This document shows positions 12,029-23,668 of a DNA stretch of 64,000 bases, one piece after another. The notes under the pieces were generated by a model, which did not search any database, had not been told where the DNA came from, and saw only the letters and a list, made by a program, of their open reading frames with translations. The DNA comes from Selaginella moellendorffii (taxonomy: Eukaryota > Streptophyta > Lycopodiopsida > Selaginellales > Selaginellaceae). Position numbers and translations under genes: made by a program. Location: positions 574,124 to 638,123 of the forward strand of contig NW_003314264.1 in assembly GCF_000143415.4 (NCBI RefSeq), given 5' to 3'. Numbering within the stretch: the first letter of the stretch is position 1; every line of letters starts with the position of its first letter.

Positions 12029-12333
12029 CCACATTGAGAGATAGGGTACATCATCTACTCGATTTCCCAGGTTCTCCACATGCACACGAGAGGTTTTCTT
12101 CCCTTTAACATACATGTCAATGGAGTGGACCAAACACAAGATCCACCGGGCACTCCAAAATCCAGAGAGTTTGTATGGATTAGGTTGATGTTGTGGAAGT
12201 ACCATAATCTAAACACTTTCACAATAAAAATAGATAATTATCTTAAAATATGTTTCACACTTTGAAAGAAACTCTTTCTAATTCATTGGTGAAGTTAAAG
12301 GTAAGAATATTCAAAATATTCCACAAATGCCCA

Positions 12334-12795
12334 TTATAAGCACTTGCGGCCCTTGGTACCCTTTTGGCTTATGCTTACCTCACCAAGGGTAATCACTATA
12401 GCTTCCAAAGTAGCTCCTTGTTTAGGATCTGGGTCAAAATTATTGAGTTTGGGTGCTACATAATGCACATCCTCGCTTGAGGAACTCTCAACCTGTTTCA
12501 TGGTAGAACCAAAATCACCCTCTGGGTCTATGAACTTGTCCTCGCTTGCATCTCGAGCAGTAACATATTCCTTACTGTCACTTTCTTTAGCAGGACTTTT
12601 CCCCTCGGTGATTGGCACAACATTAGAAGTAGTCTTGGGCTGCCTTGTCGAAGGGATTATCAAGTCTTGAGAGGAGGAGGCATCATATAAAATCCTTGGT
12701 CCTGTCCCCTGTTGGATCCATTGTTGTGCCTCAAAGAAGTTATAGAATCCTCTCCAATTTGTTATGCCAGGAGGAAACCTAAAAACCTCAAACAT
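12334..12795 (-). CDS. X2, conserved hypothetical frame of the composite element
   Basis: A 153-residue frame starts MFEVFRFPPGITNWRGFYNF and is Ser/Lys/Glu-rich towards its end, finishing QKGTKGRKCL. The inverted paralogue at 39319-39777 (plus) keeps nearly the whole sequence but is broken by stops and a frame change near 39380-39440. It is probably one exon of a longer gene on the strand opposite to X1 and the Crinkler-like gene. No family recognised. Confidence 0.45.
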   Translation of the reverse strand: MFEVFRFPPGITNWRGFYNFFEAQQWIQQGTGPRILYDASSSQDLIIPSTRQPKTTSNVVPITEGKSPAKESDSKEYVTARDASEDKFIDPEGDFGSTMKQVESSSSEDVHYVAPKLNNFDPDPKQGATLEAIVITLGEVSISQKGTKGRKCL

Positions 12796-13017
12796 TACAA
12801 AAGGGTTAGAGCATATAGGAAACTGTCACAAATCTACTTTTACCAAAGTGAGCATGAGCTTTCAATCCCTGAAAAATCCAGTTCTTCGGCCGCAGCACGT
12901 AGCATACATTGAATAGTTTTGCCCCATGCTTGGAAACCCTTTTTACAAATTTCAAAATTTGAAACAATTATGATTGGAAAATATTGTAAATGTCCATTGT
13001 TATTGTTTTTCTCACCT

Positions 13018-13225
13018 GAATGTTACTACATGCAATTGCAACTTCCATATTCTCAAATCTCCTTCAGCATGCTCCTCTTGAGAGAACTCCAAGTCCAATT
13101 TGAAACAATTATAATTGGAAAATGTTGAAAGTGTTTTTTGTTATCCTAAATGTTACTACATGCAATTGCAACTTCCACATTCTCAAATCTCCTTCAGCAT
13201 GCTCCTGTTGAGAGAACTCCAGATC
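13018..13225. repeat. Tandem duplication, period about 130 bp
   Basis: Two copies of a block containing TGTTACTACATGCAATTGC and CTCCTTCAGCATGCTCCT start at about 13021 and 13151. The same duplication is present in the paralogue near 38.88-39.11 kb, so it predates the duplication of the element. Confidence 0.75.
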
Positions 13226-13890
13226 CAAACATTAACAGTATGCACTTTTGTGTAGTATACAATTGAAGTATGAGCCCCACCAATTCATCGAATTGGTTAA
13301 ATTTAAACATACTTTTGAGTCATATGCAAATCTTCTAAGCATCATGGTACAAAACTAAAGTGTTAAGAGAGCTACACTAGAAATCAATGGCAACGAAAGA
13401 TAAACTCAATGGGATGCATTAAAGACATAGCTCTAGACAATATATATCCATGGCTTTCCAATCTTTCAAATCTTTCCTTCTTTCAAATCAACTTGGAAAG
13501 ATTGAAAACTCCATCTTCCAGATCCTTAGCCTAGATGGAGTTCACTTACGCTTGCTGTGAACACTATGTTAAAAGAGGTGTGCCAAAAAAGGATAATTTA
13601 GTTCTTTTGCCATGAGTGCCAAAAGCAAGATGTGAGAACATAATGCTCTAGATAGGGTAGTATGGTATGCAATTTAGTCAATTGTCCATTTGGTTTGCAA
13701 CATTAACAATTTGCTAGAATGCATGGGCTCTATGGGCCATGAATGGCTTCATTCCATACATAGCATTGGTCATTGCTGTGGGCATTATGCCCCATCCGGG
13801 GCATAAGGATTGGATATTCGTAAAGTATTCTATGCTTGTGTTTTTTTCACACTCATTTTTTCACAATTTTTGTTTGTATTGTGTGCAATT

Positions 13891-14355
13891 NNNNNNNNNN
13901 NNNNNNNNNNNNNNNNNNNNNNNNNNNNNNNNNNNNNNNNNNNNNNNNNNNNNNNNNNNNNNNNNNNNNNNNNNNNNNNNNNNNNNNNNNNNNNNNNNNN
14001 NNNNNNNNNNNNNNNNNNNNNNNNNNNNNNNNNNNNNNNNNNNNNNNNNNNNNNNNNNNNNNNNNNNNNNNNNNNNNNNNNNNNNNNNNNNNNNNNNNNN
14101 NNNNNNNNNNNNNNNNNNNNNNNNNNNNNNNNNNNNNNNNNNNNNNNNNNNNNNNNNNNNNNNNNNNNNNNNNNNNNNNNNNNNNNNNNNNNNNNNNNNN
14201 NNNNNNNNNNNNNNNNNNNNNNNNNNNNNNNNNNNNNNNNNNNNNNNNNNNNNNNNNNNNNNNNNNNNNNNNNNNNNNNNNNNNNNNNNNNNNNNNNNNN
14301 NNNNNNNNNNNNNNNNNNNNNNNNNNNNNNNNNNNNNNNNNNNNNNNNNNNNNNN
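13891..14355. other. Assembly gap (465 N)
   Basis: Unknown bases just upstream of the Crinkler-like gene. The corresponding stretch of copy B (about 38.04-38.17 kb) is sequenced and non-coding. The left gap edge holds a short sequence ending GTGTGCAATT that also occurs in copy B (38159-38188) in the same plus-strand orientation, although the copies are otherwise inverted. Confidence 0.95.
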
Positions 14356-14424
14356 CTGAGCGCCCTTGATCGCTCTCCGGATCATCGATCCCAGCGCGCG
14401 GCGGCGAGGATTTCAACTAACGAA

Positions 14425-17400
14425 ATGGACGAGGAATTGGCTAAGGTGCAGGCTCAAATCGGGCTTCTTCAGCCGCAGATCCAAGCGGCTGGGGAATCTT
14501 TTCTCTCTGCCTGTGAGAGTGGCAATCAATCTCTGGTGGAATATTGGCAGAAGGAAGAAGAACAGCTGTGGAAGGAAGAAGAACAGCTGCGGAAGGAAGA
14601 AGAACAGCTGCGGAACAAGGAACTCCTCCTCCTCAAATCTAATGGTAAGTCATTCTTTGTGTATTGCTTTCCCCCTCGAGTTTGGACGTTTTACTGTGTG
14701 TGTGGTTCCATGTGGCTATGGCTGCTTTCGGCCATGGTTAAGGATTTTGCCAGAGGTAGCTTCAATTCGCTTTTATTTTGGGTTGCTGGAAGTGTGGCTA
14801 TGGTGGCTTTTGGCTATGCTGCCGGTGGATGCATGCTCCCTTATGGATCCTTGGTCGTCCTTGTATGGCTATGGCTGTTGAGACCCTGGTTTTTTCTTCT
14901 AGATCTAATGCTAACTTTGTTTTGTTCTGAATGTTGCAGTGCGCGGATCTGGTAAGCAATTGCGAAAGCCCTTCGTTTCCTTGCACATGCATCCCCATTT
15001 TCTGTCCAGTTCTTGGTATTCCATTTGTCCAGTTCTGGATGCTACTTTAATGCTGTCTGTCTAGTAATAGTTGGGTGTCTTCTCTTTGGGATGACTGGTA
15101 TGTTTTTCGGCCTGACACTAGAGTTTGCTCAGTTCTGCTCACAAGTCTGTGCGTTCCTCCAAAGCCCCCTTGTTTGCTTTTCATGTCTGTCTTGTGTTTT
15201 ACTTGGTCATTCCCCGATGCCTTTTCTTTCAAATTTCGTCGCTGCCAATCTGGTAGCCCTCTCTGTCGAGTCCCATTAACCTCTCAGATCTGTGTTGCGA
15301 AATCCCTGACCATAACCACACATGGAAGAGATGACTAAGGATCTCTTTCTCCTCTCCCGCAGCAGCCTCTCTTTCACCCGGAGCAGCAGCAACTCTTTAT
15401 CCCGGAGCGGCTCCACTGTCCTGCTTTGCTTTCCCTGTCTGGTCACGGTTAAGGATTTTTGCTTCCTGAATCTGTTTCTTTCTTTCTGTGTGGATATCTC
15501 GTAATCTCCACCCCTGTTTGCCCTTTGGCTGTGTTTAATTCTGTGGCCATTCCTCCATAGACTTTATTGTGCCTCTCACAGCACCAGCGCCAGCAGCGGG
15601 ACTTCCTCCAGCCGATTCTTACGTGCCTGGTAAGAATGATGTCTAGGGGACTGAATGCCATAGTTTTTTGTTTCAGACATGATCGCCTGGGCCAAAAAGC
15701 TGGACGAGAACCTGACCGCAGATTTTGCTGACGGCGGCATTGACTGGACAAGCCATGCGACTTTTCGGGAGCTCCATATTCCCGCTTTCTCTGGAACTGA
15801 TGGCAATCAAACATACATGTACATGGGTCGCTCACTCTTCAAGGAGATAGAAAGTTTTGTATCGGCCTTGAGACACGGCACTTCGGATAATGACAACAAA
15901 CCTCCAGGTATAATTATTGGAACTCCGGGGTGGTCTGGGAAGACCACTGTTCTTGCTACTGTGGCTGGATATCTTCGGCACCTTTGGAAGAACACCTCCA
16001 AGAAGGTCGTCTTTATCAATGGCGAAGATTTGGTCGACAATCCCTTGAGGACAATGTGGCTGGCTCTTTTGCTGAGCTACATAGACGACCTTCCAGCCGA
16101 GCTTTTGTGCCGGGGGTGGACCTTGGAAGCATTAGAATCTTGGATCCTGTCGAGATGGTCAGAGCAGCTTTACTTTCTTGTGGACGAGGCCAACGCGTTT
16201 GACACCACGCTCAACAGAAAACTGGGGGCTCCCAGCGCGGAAAGAAGAGACGAGGCTTACCATTCTATGAAGACGATGCAATTGCTGCACGTCGTTGTCT
16301 ACTGTTCGTCCGTCGGACCTCTGTGGAGGAGCAGAGTAGTGAGCGACAAAAGCCCTCCGTACATGTTAGTCACAGGTGGTTACAGCGTAAGTAGCGACTA
16401 CTTTCCAACACTGGTGTGGGGCTAACTTGTGTGCTTTTCCTTTTATCCAACAGGCTGAGGAACTGCAGGCATATTGCGAACACGAGGTTCGTCGTGCCGG
16501 GCGGCTCCAAGTGGTAGTGTTTACTGTTTCTTCCTTTAAAGCCTACTAATGGTTTGGAGTAGGAGGATCCAATTGTGGCGTATTGCAGGCTTCGCACAAG
16601 GCAAGAACACCGGAAGTTGAATGCAAATGCTAAGCGCATTAAGGTAAATGAAATGTGTGATTTTACGGCTTACCGACGCGATGAAGCAGGTTGATGGATC
16701 TGAGGAGGAGCTGAATTTGTCCGACATGGAGCTCTGCTCGGAATTCAAAAGTGAGACTGGCTGGGTTCCCGGGCTTGTCGCTCATTACGGGACCTGGAAA
16801 CTACGGACCACGTACCACATGTACGAAGCTGGGCTGCGAGAGTATATCCAAGAGGCGGTCAAGGACCGAGATCGCTGGGATTCCTTCATAGCTGTGCTCG
16901 GCGGAGTGGAAACGATTAGAAGGGTGTTGCGAGACGCGCTAGACACTCGATGCTTCTACGTGGATCCAGAGACACAAACAGGAAAATGTCTATCAGATTC
17001 TCTGCGTGCGCGCACTATGGTGCTCATCACCGAGACTCTGCGGTACGCGTCCGACTTTGAGGCTAGGATGGGCATCGGCCAATGGACAGGGCTGATCCGG
17101 CACGACGACAACAGTGCTCGGGTTGGGTGGAACGCAGAAATGGCAACTCTCATTTTCATCAAACACTATGGTATCGTTATTGACACGGAAGGTCTGCAGC
17201 TTAACTTCAAACCTGAAGTGGTTGTCAGATTCGAAGGTGATTTCTCTCCCCAATTTCTGATCGCGGACAATGTTTCTCGTTTCTTCCCACCTGTGAAGTT
17301 CAACCACACGGGAGTTGATTGCCTTGGAGAAAACGAGAAGCACGTTTTGTGGGTGCAAATAGCGACTGGGGTGGATGTGGTATTGAAGCATGGAAATACG

Positions 17401-17760
17401 CTCTCGCGATTTTTGGAGATGACAAAAGGTGACGCGCGAGAGAAGGTTCTTGTCTGGATCTTGGCAGTGGACAGTGCTGATAAGATATGGATACGCAATG
17501 GCGTGGGTTACAAGGAGGTGTTCATTTGTTTTGGCCGTTTGAGTGAAATGCTGAAAGTCATCGACGTTGCATGCTGCAGGCTGCATCTCGAGAGTAGCAA
17601 GAACGTCAAGGTGGCAAGCAACCCTGAAGAAGCTAAAGCTGAGGCGGAGGAGTTGAGAAAGCTTGGTCGGTGCGGTTCCTTGAGCACGGGAAGTGGAAAT
17701 CCCTGTCGGCGTTTTCGTGGTGACGAGCCATATTGCCATCACCACGATAAGCGTCCTTGA
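14425..17760 (+). CDS. Crinkler/RHS-like protein: coiled coil, P-loop ATPase, REase-like region, Cys/His tail (copy A)
   Basis: Seven exons (14425-14644, 14940-14951, 15582-15629, 15677-16386, 16454-16513, 16563-16643, 16690-17760) splice in frame to 733 residues without a stop. Residues about 35-72 form a coiled coil of KEEEQL(R/W) repeats. A P-loop NTPase domain follows: Walker A GTPGWSGKTT at about 175-184 and Walker B LYFLVDEA at about 258-265. The C-terminal half contains GWNAEMATL, then FNHTGVDCLG and HVLWVQIATG, a D...Q-x-A pattern resembling the restriction-endonuclease-like domain of Crinkler and RHS proteins. The last 30 residues hold RCGSLSTGSGNPCRR and YCHHH, a Cys/His zinc-type module. 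Known Crinkler/RHS proteins are effector-like or transposon-linked; here the gene sits in a repeated mobile unit. The 12-nt second exon rests on phase and conservation in copy B. The Crinkler assignment is a family-level inference. Confidence 0.72.
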
Positions 17761-17929
17761 ATAGTCTTCAGTGTTTCAGCCTTGGATGTTTACATTTAAC
17801 CATCACATTTTGGAAATTTTGGGAATTGTTGGTTTTTCTAGCCAAGCTTGTGCTTCTCGACGATTGCAGCGATAAGCCGATGCTGCAGATAAACGAAGCG
17901 GGTGCTTCTAAAGTGCGGGCTTCTAAAGT

Positions 17930-18030
17930 GTGGACTTGTGGACACGGATTTGTGGTCAGAGGAGGACAAGGATGATGATGAGGATGGAGTTCTGCAGAGG
18001 TACGAATTTTAGAGACGCTAGCATTGACAA
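17930..18030 (+). pseudogene. KRI1-like fragment (copy A)
   Basis: After the Crinkler-like gene a frame reads SEEDKDDDEDGVLQRYEF and then hits stops. Its DNA aligns with the start of the longer KRI1-like fragments at about 28.93 and 36.02 kb, which share AATTTTAGAGA and GCTAGC. The acidic stretch followed by FLETL-type sequence resembles the KRI1 nucleolar protein. It is too short to be a gene. Confidence 0.5.
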
Positions 18031-18032
18031 AC

Positions 18033-18072
18033 CTGTAATGGACTATCACCTCAAAATATTTTGTGATCTAAA
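18033..18072. repeat. 40-bp repeat, direct copy of 6779-6818
   Basis: Near-identical to 6779-6818 in the same orientation. It sits between the KRI1-like fragment of copy A and the left end of segment S1-I. Confidence 0.7.
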
Positions 18073-18469
18073 GTTCAGTAAAGGCTTGAAAATCTTATCA
18101 AACCACTTCATTGCAATCCATTATTGTTGACGCTCCAACAATCTACATGCAAATGTTAGTTCAATTTTGAATGGCACAATTTTCAATTATCTTACTCTAC
18201 TGTAGAAAAGTTGTCAAGCAACTCCATAAGAGTAAGTGAAGTGGAGCTCCTTCCCTCTAGAAAGGGGGGTGGAGGCACACCATGGTCTTCAAGGCCTCTG
18301 CCATCACTATCATACACTACCATTGGCTTATCTACACTCAAAAATTAGAAAATGAAGAAAATATTTATTTATGTTCATGCTTTTTACCAGCTATATGGCT
18401 TGGAGCCACTATCTCTAGTGACAAGGATGTCTCCGAAGATCCTTGATGCGGTTCATCCCCACCATCACC

Positions 18470-21400
18470 TTATTCTTTGACTCCGGTGATGTCCATGTTA
18501 TCTTGTATGGGAAGAGTATCTTCCGATACTGGAAGAATGTCCTCTTCATCCATAGAGTCTTCTTCATCATTATTCTCATCTTGGTTTGGTTTTTACGTGG
18601 CTGGCCTTGGGAGAAATGGCTCTATCACCAAAGGATCATCATTTGCAGTCAAGGTATTTATAGTAGCTACAACTGCAAAGACCACAACATATATTTGTGA
18701 GCAGGGAACTTAAAAAAAAAATGACTTATGTTCACGAACATCCTTCTCCTCGAATGCTTGGGCCTGCTTTTGATAACTTAGCCAATGTTTGTCAATATGA
18801 TGCTCCATAATATTATATAGGTATATTACTATTACCCAGTTACTATTGGCCTTTGTTTGTTATAGCTCCCCATGATGTTTGAGGAGGCCAGTAGAAATGT
18901 CGGATAGAGTTGAGGCTAAATTTTGCAAATTGAGCATGGGCCTCACCACCATTAGACTGCCTTGCACGCTGGACAAATGCTTCTGGGTTGGTCATGGATG
19001 AAGGTTGGATTCTTGAGGCTTGGAGTTATAGTAGAATCGTATGTTGGGCCATGTTGGGCTAGAAAGGAATACTGGAGTATAAGCCACCCCATATGAGACA
19101 CTTTGGGAGGTCCATTGCCAGCTCGTCAAGTTCCGTCACCTTCACAGATGGCTCTCTTTTCTGCTCATACAAGTGTGCATGCCAAGTTTTCGGGATTGCA
19201 ATCCACTTGGTGATAAGAACTGTGGTGAATGGCCGGGGGACCAAGGGTGTCATAGATGACATCCCACCAATGACTTTGGATTGACTGCTACGACGTCTAT
19301 GATGACAAAATAAGGACTACTAATTATTATCAGCATAAGTGTGCACTACAACCATAAGCGGTGAGAGAGTCTAACACAATAAAACTGATAAAACTGATAA
19401 AACTGATAAAACTATCTAGATTGGACAACACTGTGGGCATGAGGCGTTCGGACTTGCTCATTTCAGATGCTCGGGCTGCTACTTTCCAAGGAAGGTGAGG
19501 AGAAGGAAACATGCTGGAGGTTTCGCATATGTTGCATTGTATGCAATGTTAGGCGGCACTTTACTTACTAAAATGCAGTCAGGAGCTGTGGATGGGATGC
19601 TATTGGAGTTGATGTCCTTGTTGCAGAACTTGGAAAATCAAGTGGTTGGTGTGTGTCTTGTGGGATTGTTGGCTGTACCGATTGCGGAACATTGAGTGCT
19701 TAGTTGCGTGCTCACAAGGTGTTTCCTACATAGTGTCTACTACTGTTGAGGCGTGTGGTGGTCTTACTTCGAGCCTAGAAACCATAAGGGATTGGTTATG
19801 CAAACCTGATCAAGGAGAAACTACCCACTATCACAGCTGTGGTGCTTTTGCTTGGGCGGTGGTCCTGCAATTGGGGGAGTGTGCACTAGAAGCCTTGCCT
19901 CCAGTTAGATGATGTGAATCAATTGGAAGAACGAATGAACCACTGACAAAATTATGTCATAAAATGAAATTGCCCCGTATCCAAGGCACAATTAATATAG
20001 GTGGGACTTGGTGCAAACCCAAATCTCGAACGTGGAAACCCTAAAATTGAAGAAATCAAGAATTGAATTTAAATTTGAAATGTACACTAAAGAACACTTA
20101 ATTTTCTCTGAGTATGGCCAACTATAATTTTTCCAAAACTCCTTGCTTCATTGGTATTGCTGTAGGCAAGGCACTCTCGATGTAAAGTGGTAGATCTACA
20201 CCTATAACATCAGCCATTGCACACTCCATTGTTAGATCCAAATGAAGTAGATATTGTTTATCCAAGTTGAGTCCCTCCCGATGCATAAAATGCCTAGTTT
20301 TGAACAGTGCCATGAGCCAAAAACAACAAAATAGATTTAAAGAAATTGTTCTATTTTTGTTCTAAAGATTACCTCTGACAAAGTTGCACCTTCGACATTG
20401 GAGAGAAATGGTCCAGGAAGGTTTTCAATATCTTTTCCACCAACAGCCGGCATAATCCTACAAAAATACAATTAATAAAGAATTCTGTAACATTACCAAA
20501 ATTCTTACCCAAACTCTCGTTCCATCGGTTGAAATAAGTTTGCAGGAATATGAGATGGTCTAAAGTAATCACCACATTGATACAGACGGACCTCATGGGC
20601 GTTCCAAGTTGCAACCCAATGTGAAACTTCTTGAGGTACGGAGCAAAGCCACAACATAGACTCTGGTCGTGTTATGGATTAGATACATCAAGAATTCCTA
20701 TATCTTCCATGGACTCAAAAAGGTGCTTATAAAACCACAGCACGCGCTCAAAGAGCTCTCTCCACAAATGCTTTATGTGCTGTAAAACAAATTTGATTTA
20801 GTCCTTATTTGGAAAAACTCTAATGCTGTGAGTACCTGGTTACATGTTGATGTCCCACATATAAAGCTCCTAGCTGTAGGACCCCAACAGCGGACCATGT
20901 CCCTCTTAACCTCATTGTGTTCTGGAGCATTGTCGCTTCGGATGTGCTTGGGCCTTGCAAATCGACGAACAGCCTGTGCATATGTGTTGAATATTGCATG
21001 GGATTTTTTGGAGGTAGCTAGCTCGCAAGCTACAATATATGAGTTGCCTAGCAAATAATGGCATATACATAGAAACCATAGCTTACAAGCTTGCAATATG
21101 CTACAATAAGCATGTTACCACATGTGCTAACAAAAAAGCAGAAATGAAAAAATACTCACAATCCATATGGCAAAGTGCATATGCCTCCTCGTTCCTATAA
21201 ATCCGTTGTCAAATCCTTGTCATGTGCCTCTGTTCCAGCCTTATGGGATCGTGAGTGGCTAAAGCCTCACAAATTTGGCATCGGCTAAACTGGTATCCTC
21301 CAGTTCAACAGCTAGATTGGGAATTGATAATCCCCCAGTTTGTGCCACCTTAATTCATGGCATTGTTAGTTCGAACGTGATGAAGTATCTCTTCGAGTGG

Positions 21401-22384
21401 TACTTTGTAATATACACCTCTCCAATTTAAATCAACAAGCCACATGTATTTGTATAGTGTTGGCTTAGAAATTCTAAGATAGCATGCGAGGTAAGTAGTA
21501 GTCTTAGTCTTGAGGATCTTCAGGTGCATCCAAGTACCAAATGCAGCTGGACTACCGAATCCCCTTAATTGCAAAAAATTATAGAAAGCCTAGAAACATG
21601 CAAATCATGAATTTAGGAAGCTAGAAACTAAGCAAACCTTTGGGAGAGCATCATTGTCACTATCCATATTGGAACCGCAGTCCGGATTACTAAAATTGGA
21701 TGGAAGGCTATCCATATTATCTTCCTCCACGTCTTCTAGTAACCTGGAAGAAAAATTTTCAGTGACAAAAATTTGAAGTAAACTAGAGAGGGAACTATAC
21801 TCATGGTAAAAACTTGAAAGTCCATAGAGAGCAATCGAGTAGTAAATCAAAGCCACTTCCAACACTGCCCACAAAAACATTTGAAACCAATCACTAGCAA
21901 ACCAAGTTACCTTCCACATGTGCTACCAAGAAACATGCCAAATAACAAAGCACTAAAGCAGGGCGCTAAAACAAGGAAGCATCTCTTAAACCCTATGACC
22001 TAATGAATCCCTATGTCATGGGGTCAAACTTGATGATATGTGGCATCTATATATAAAACATTGTTCATATTATGGGGACATCATCAACCCATCGGGCCAG
22101 CATCCATGGGGTATCCATGAGGGATCCAAATGACATTTAATGCCAAACCAATAGAAAAACTACCACATGGACAATGTATTGTGAGTGAAATCTACCACAG
22201 TAACACTCACCCTTTTACAAATTGCATGCCATAGCTTGTTTAAGTAGCTTCTATGTATAGGTATGCTCATCCCTCTAGATGTTGTGAATAAAGGGTATTC
22301 CTGCCACCAAAGTAGAGAATGTGGCAGCCACCAATGCCATCCTATCTTACCACTCTTAGAGTCAAGCCAAGTGGCTTCAGTCAC
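18470..22384 (-). pseudogene. DDE integrase-type transposase, copy I, degenerate
   Basis: Read on the minus strand, exons separated by short introns show an integrase core. A block with NWRGVYYKVPLEEILHHVRT and YQFSRCQICEALATHDP leads to ALCHMD (first Asp, about 21.16 kb). Then come ARPKHIRSDNAPEHNEV (second Asp, about 20.93 kb) and SFICGTSTCNQ. After an intron, KHLWRELFERVLWFYKHLF (about 20.70-20.78 kb) corresponds to the RIExLWRD motif. Here the expected catalytic Glu is Lys. Later blocks include a Ser/Thr/Pro-rich part and an acidic tail (NDEEDSMDEEDILP) ending DITGVKE at 18470. Several in-frame stops are present. The match is to the integrase core-domain family common in eukaryotic genomes; the call is by motif only. 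Confidence 0.65.
19375..19411. repeat. Short tandem repeat, unit ATAAAACTG, about four copies
   Basis: Four near-perfect copies of a 9-base unit lie exactly where S1-I lacks about 430 bp present in S1-II. This is probably a deletion scar or replication slippage. Confidence 0.8.
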
Positions 22385-23044
22385 ATTATTTCAATTTAAG
22401 TTTTTTATTTTTTTTGCTATTTTGTAAGAGCTGCTCTCTTTCTTTAGAGTGTTAGATGGAGACTCTTCACATGGTATTAGAGGCATAGTGCTTTAGACAT
22501 TAGTGTCATCTCTATCCTCTTGGAGAAATGGAGCAATGAATTTTCTTGTTGCAGAATTCTGGTTTGTGAGGTGGGGATTTTGGCTTGTGGTGTTTGATAA
22601 AAGTTGATAAAGGTTTGTGGGTTTATTTTTTATTGCTTGGCTTGTTGCCACACATTGCCATTTACAGTTGCATTGTGTGGCAAAATCATCTATACTAACA
22701 ACAAAATCAGTTTTCATTTTCTATAGCAACAATTATACAATGCATATATGTGGTGAGTGTAAGCAATTTTGAGTTTGAGTGTAAGCAATCTTGAGTTTGA
22801 GCTTTTATTACTACAAGTGGTTTTTAGGATTGCATATTTGAGACTTTTCCTTTTTGTTTCATACTTTTTAATTTTTTTTTCCTTCCCTTTATTTTTATTT
22901 TATTTCTTTTTACATTTACTTCCATCACTTTGGTGTTCCCATCAATTTTTTTGTTCAATATTTCTATTTTGCTCCTTTATTTCTCAATCCCTCCAACAAT
23001 CTTTATATTATAGCGATTGACTAGCTCAAGAAAGAGTATTCTAA

Positions 23045-23463
23045 TGGAGAAGGGAGAAAAAGACAAGCTCGAGGATTCAAGCTTAGGAAAGTAAACTTGA
23101 GAGGTTCAAGGTTAGGACTGTATTCCTAACCTTGACGTGAGCAGTAGCGACTATAAAAGTAGGACTTAGAATGTTTTTAGACTTATCCCTAATACAAAAT
23201 ACATTGCAATACATCATCATTCTGCCTATCTCTTTGGCTTTTCACAGCAATGTCTTACTTACCCACCGCCTTTAAGGGATCAAAGGCGTGGGACTAACAC
23301 CTTCAAGCACATGTTCACAGTCTCTACTTGGCTTGGCTCAAGCAGGTAAGTGCATTCATTTTGTAGTGTAGTTTTAGATTTAGGGACTAGATTAGATTTG
23401 AATCTCCTAGGAAGATCTCGTGTGGACGTTTTCCTCCCAGTCCAGAGAGTCCAGGAGTTTTCA
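23045..23463 (+). repeat. 5' LTR of the gag-only element
   Basis: 419 bp, bounded by TG and CA, followed one base later by the primer-binding site. A TATAAAAG box at about 23153 could drive transcription. Confidence 0.9.
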
Positions 23464-23668
23464 CTGGCGACCACGGTGGGATAGAGCAGATCAAGACGAT
23501 CATTTTCCCCAAAACTTCAAGGAAAACGGACCAAAGACGCTCAAGAAAATGGCATAGGAAGAAAAAGCCCCAAAAATCAAGAAAAACAAGACCGTAAAAC
23601 AAAAACGGTGGAAGAGCATGAAGGAATGAAGAAAAAAATGGAGCGTAAGACCAAAAGATGAAGAACAC

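Larger units (their letters stand above)
9563..13890 (+). mobile_element. Region X, copy A, of the composite element
   Basis: From about 9563 to the gap at 13891 the sequence is an inverted paralogue of roughly 38.2-41.94 kb, at high identity throughout. It starts right after the tRNA-Thr 5' flank. It contains a decayed plus-strand gene (X1), a minus-strand frame (X2), a TRIM insertion absent from the paralogue, and a 130-bp tandem duplication. In copy B, region X joins segment S1 directly. In both copies it lies next to the Crinkler-like gene. That layout suggests one mobile unit, although no terminal inverted repeats were identified. Confidence 0.65.
18126..23039 (-). mobile_element. Segment S1-I: integrase-bearing part of the composite element
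   Basis: This segment aligns along its length with 30010-35985 (S1-II) and with 41945-42795 plus 50137-51974 (S1-III). Its left edge contains TTGTTGACGCTC, shared by all three copies. Coding signal is on the minus strand (next entry). About 430 bp present in S1-II (roughly 31.93-32.36 kb) are missing near 19.38-19.42 kb. Its right end was split from the following KRI1-like fragment by the LTR element at 23045-28844. Confidence 0.7.

Noticed and set aside
13739-14955. Long frames spanning the N gap
   Set aside because: They consist mostly of unknown bases and join unrelated flanks.
15363-15441. Additional exon of the Crinkler-like gene between splice-like sites
   Set aside because: Its length (79 nt) breaks the frame of every following exon, and skipping it gives a continuous protein.
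17877-17945. Coding continuation of the Crinkler-like gene beyond 17760
   Set aside because: The Cys/His tail ends at a TGA and the following DNA has stops in all plus frames until the KRI1-like fragment.
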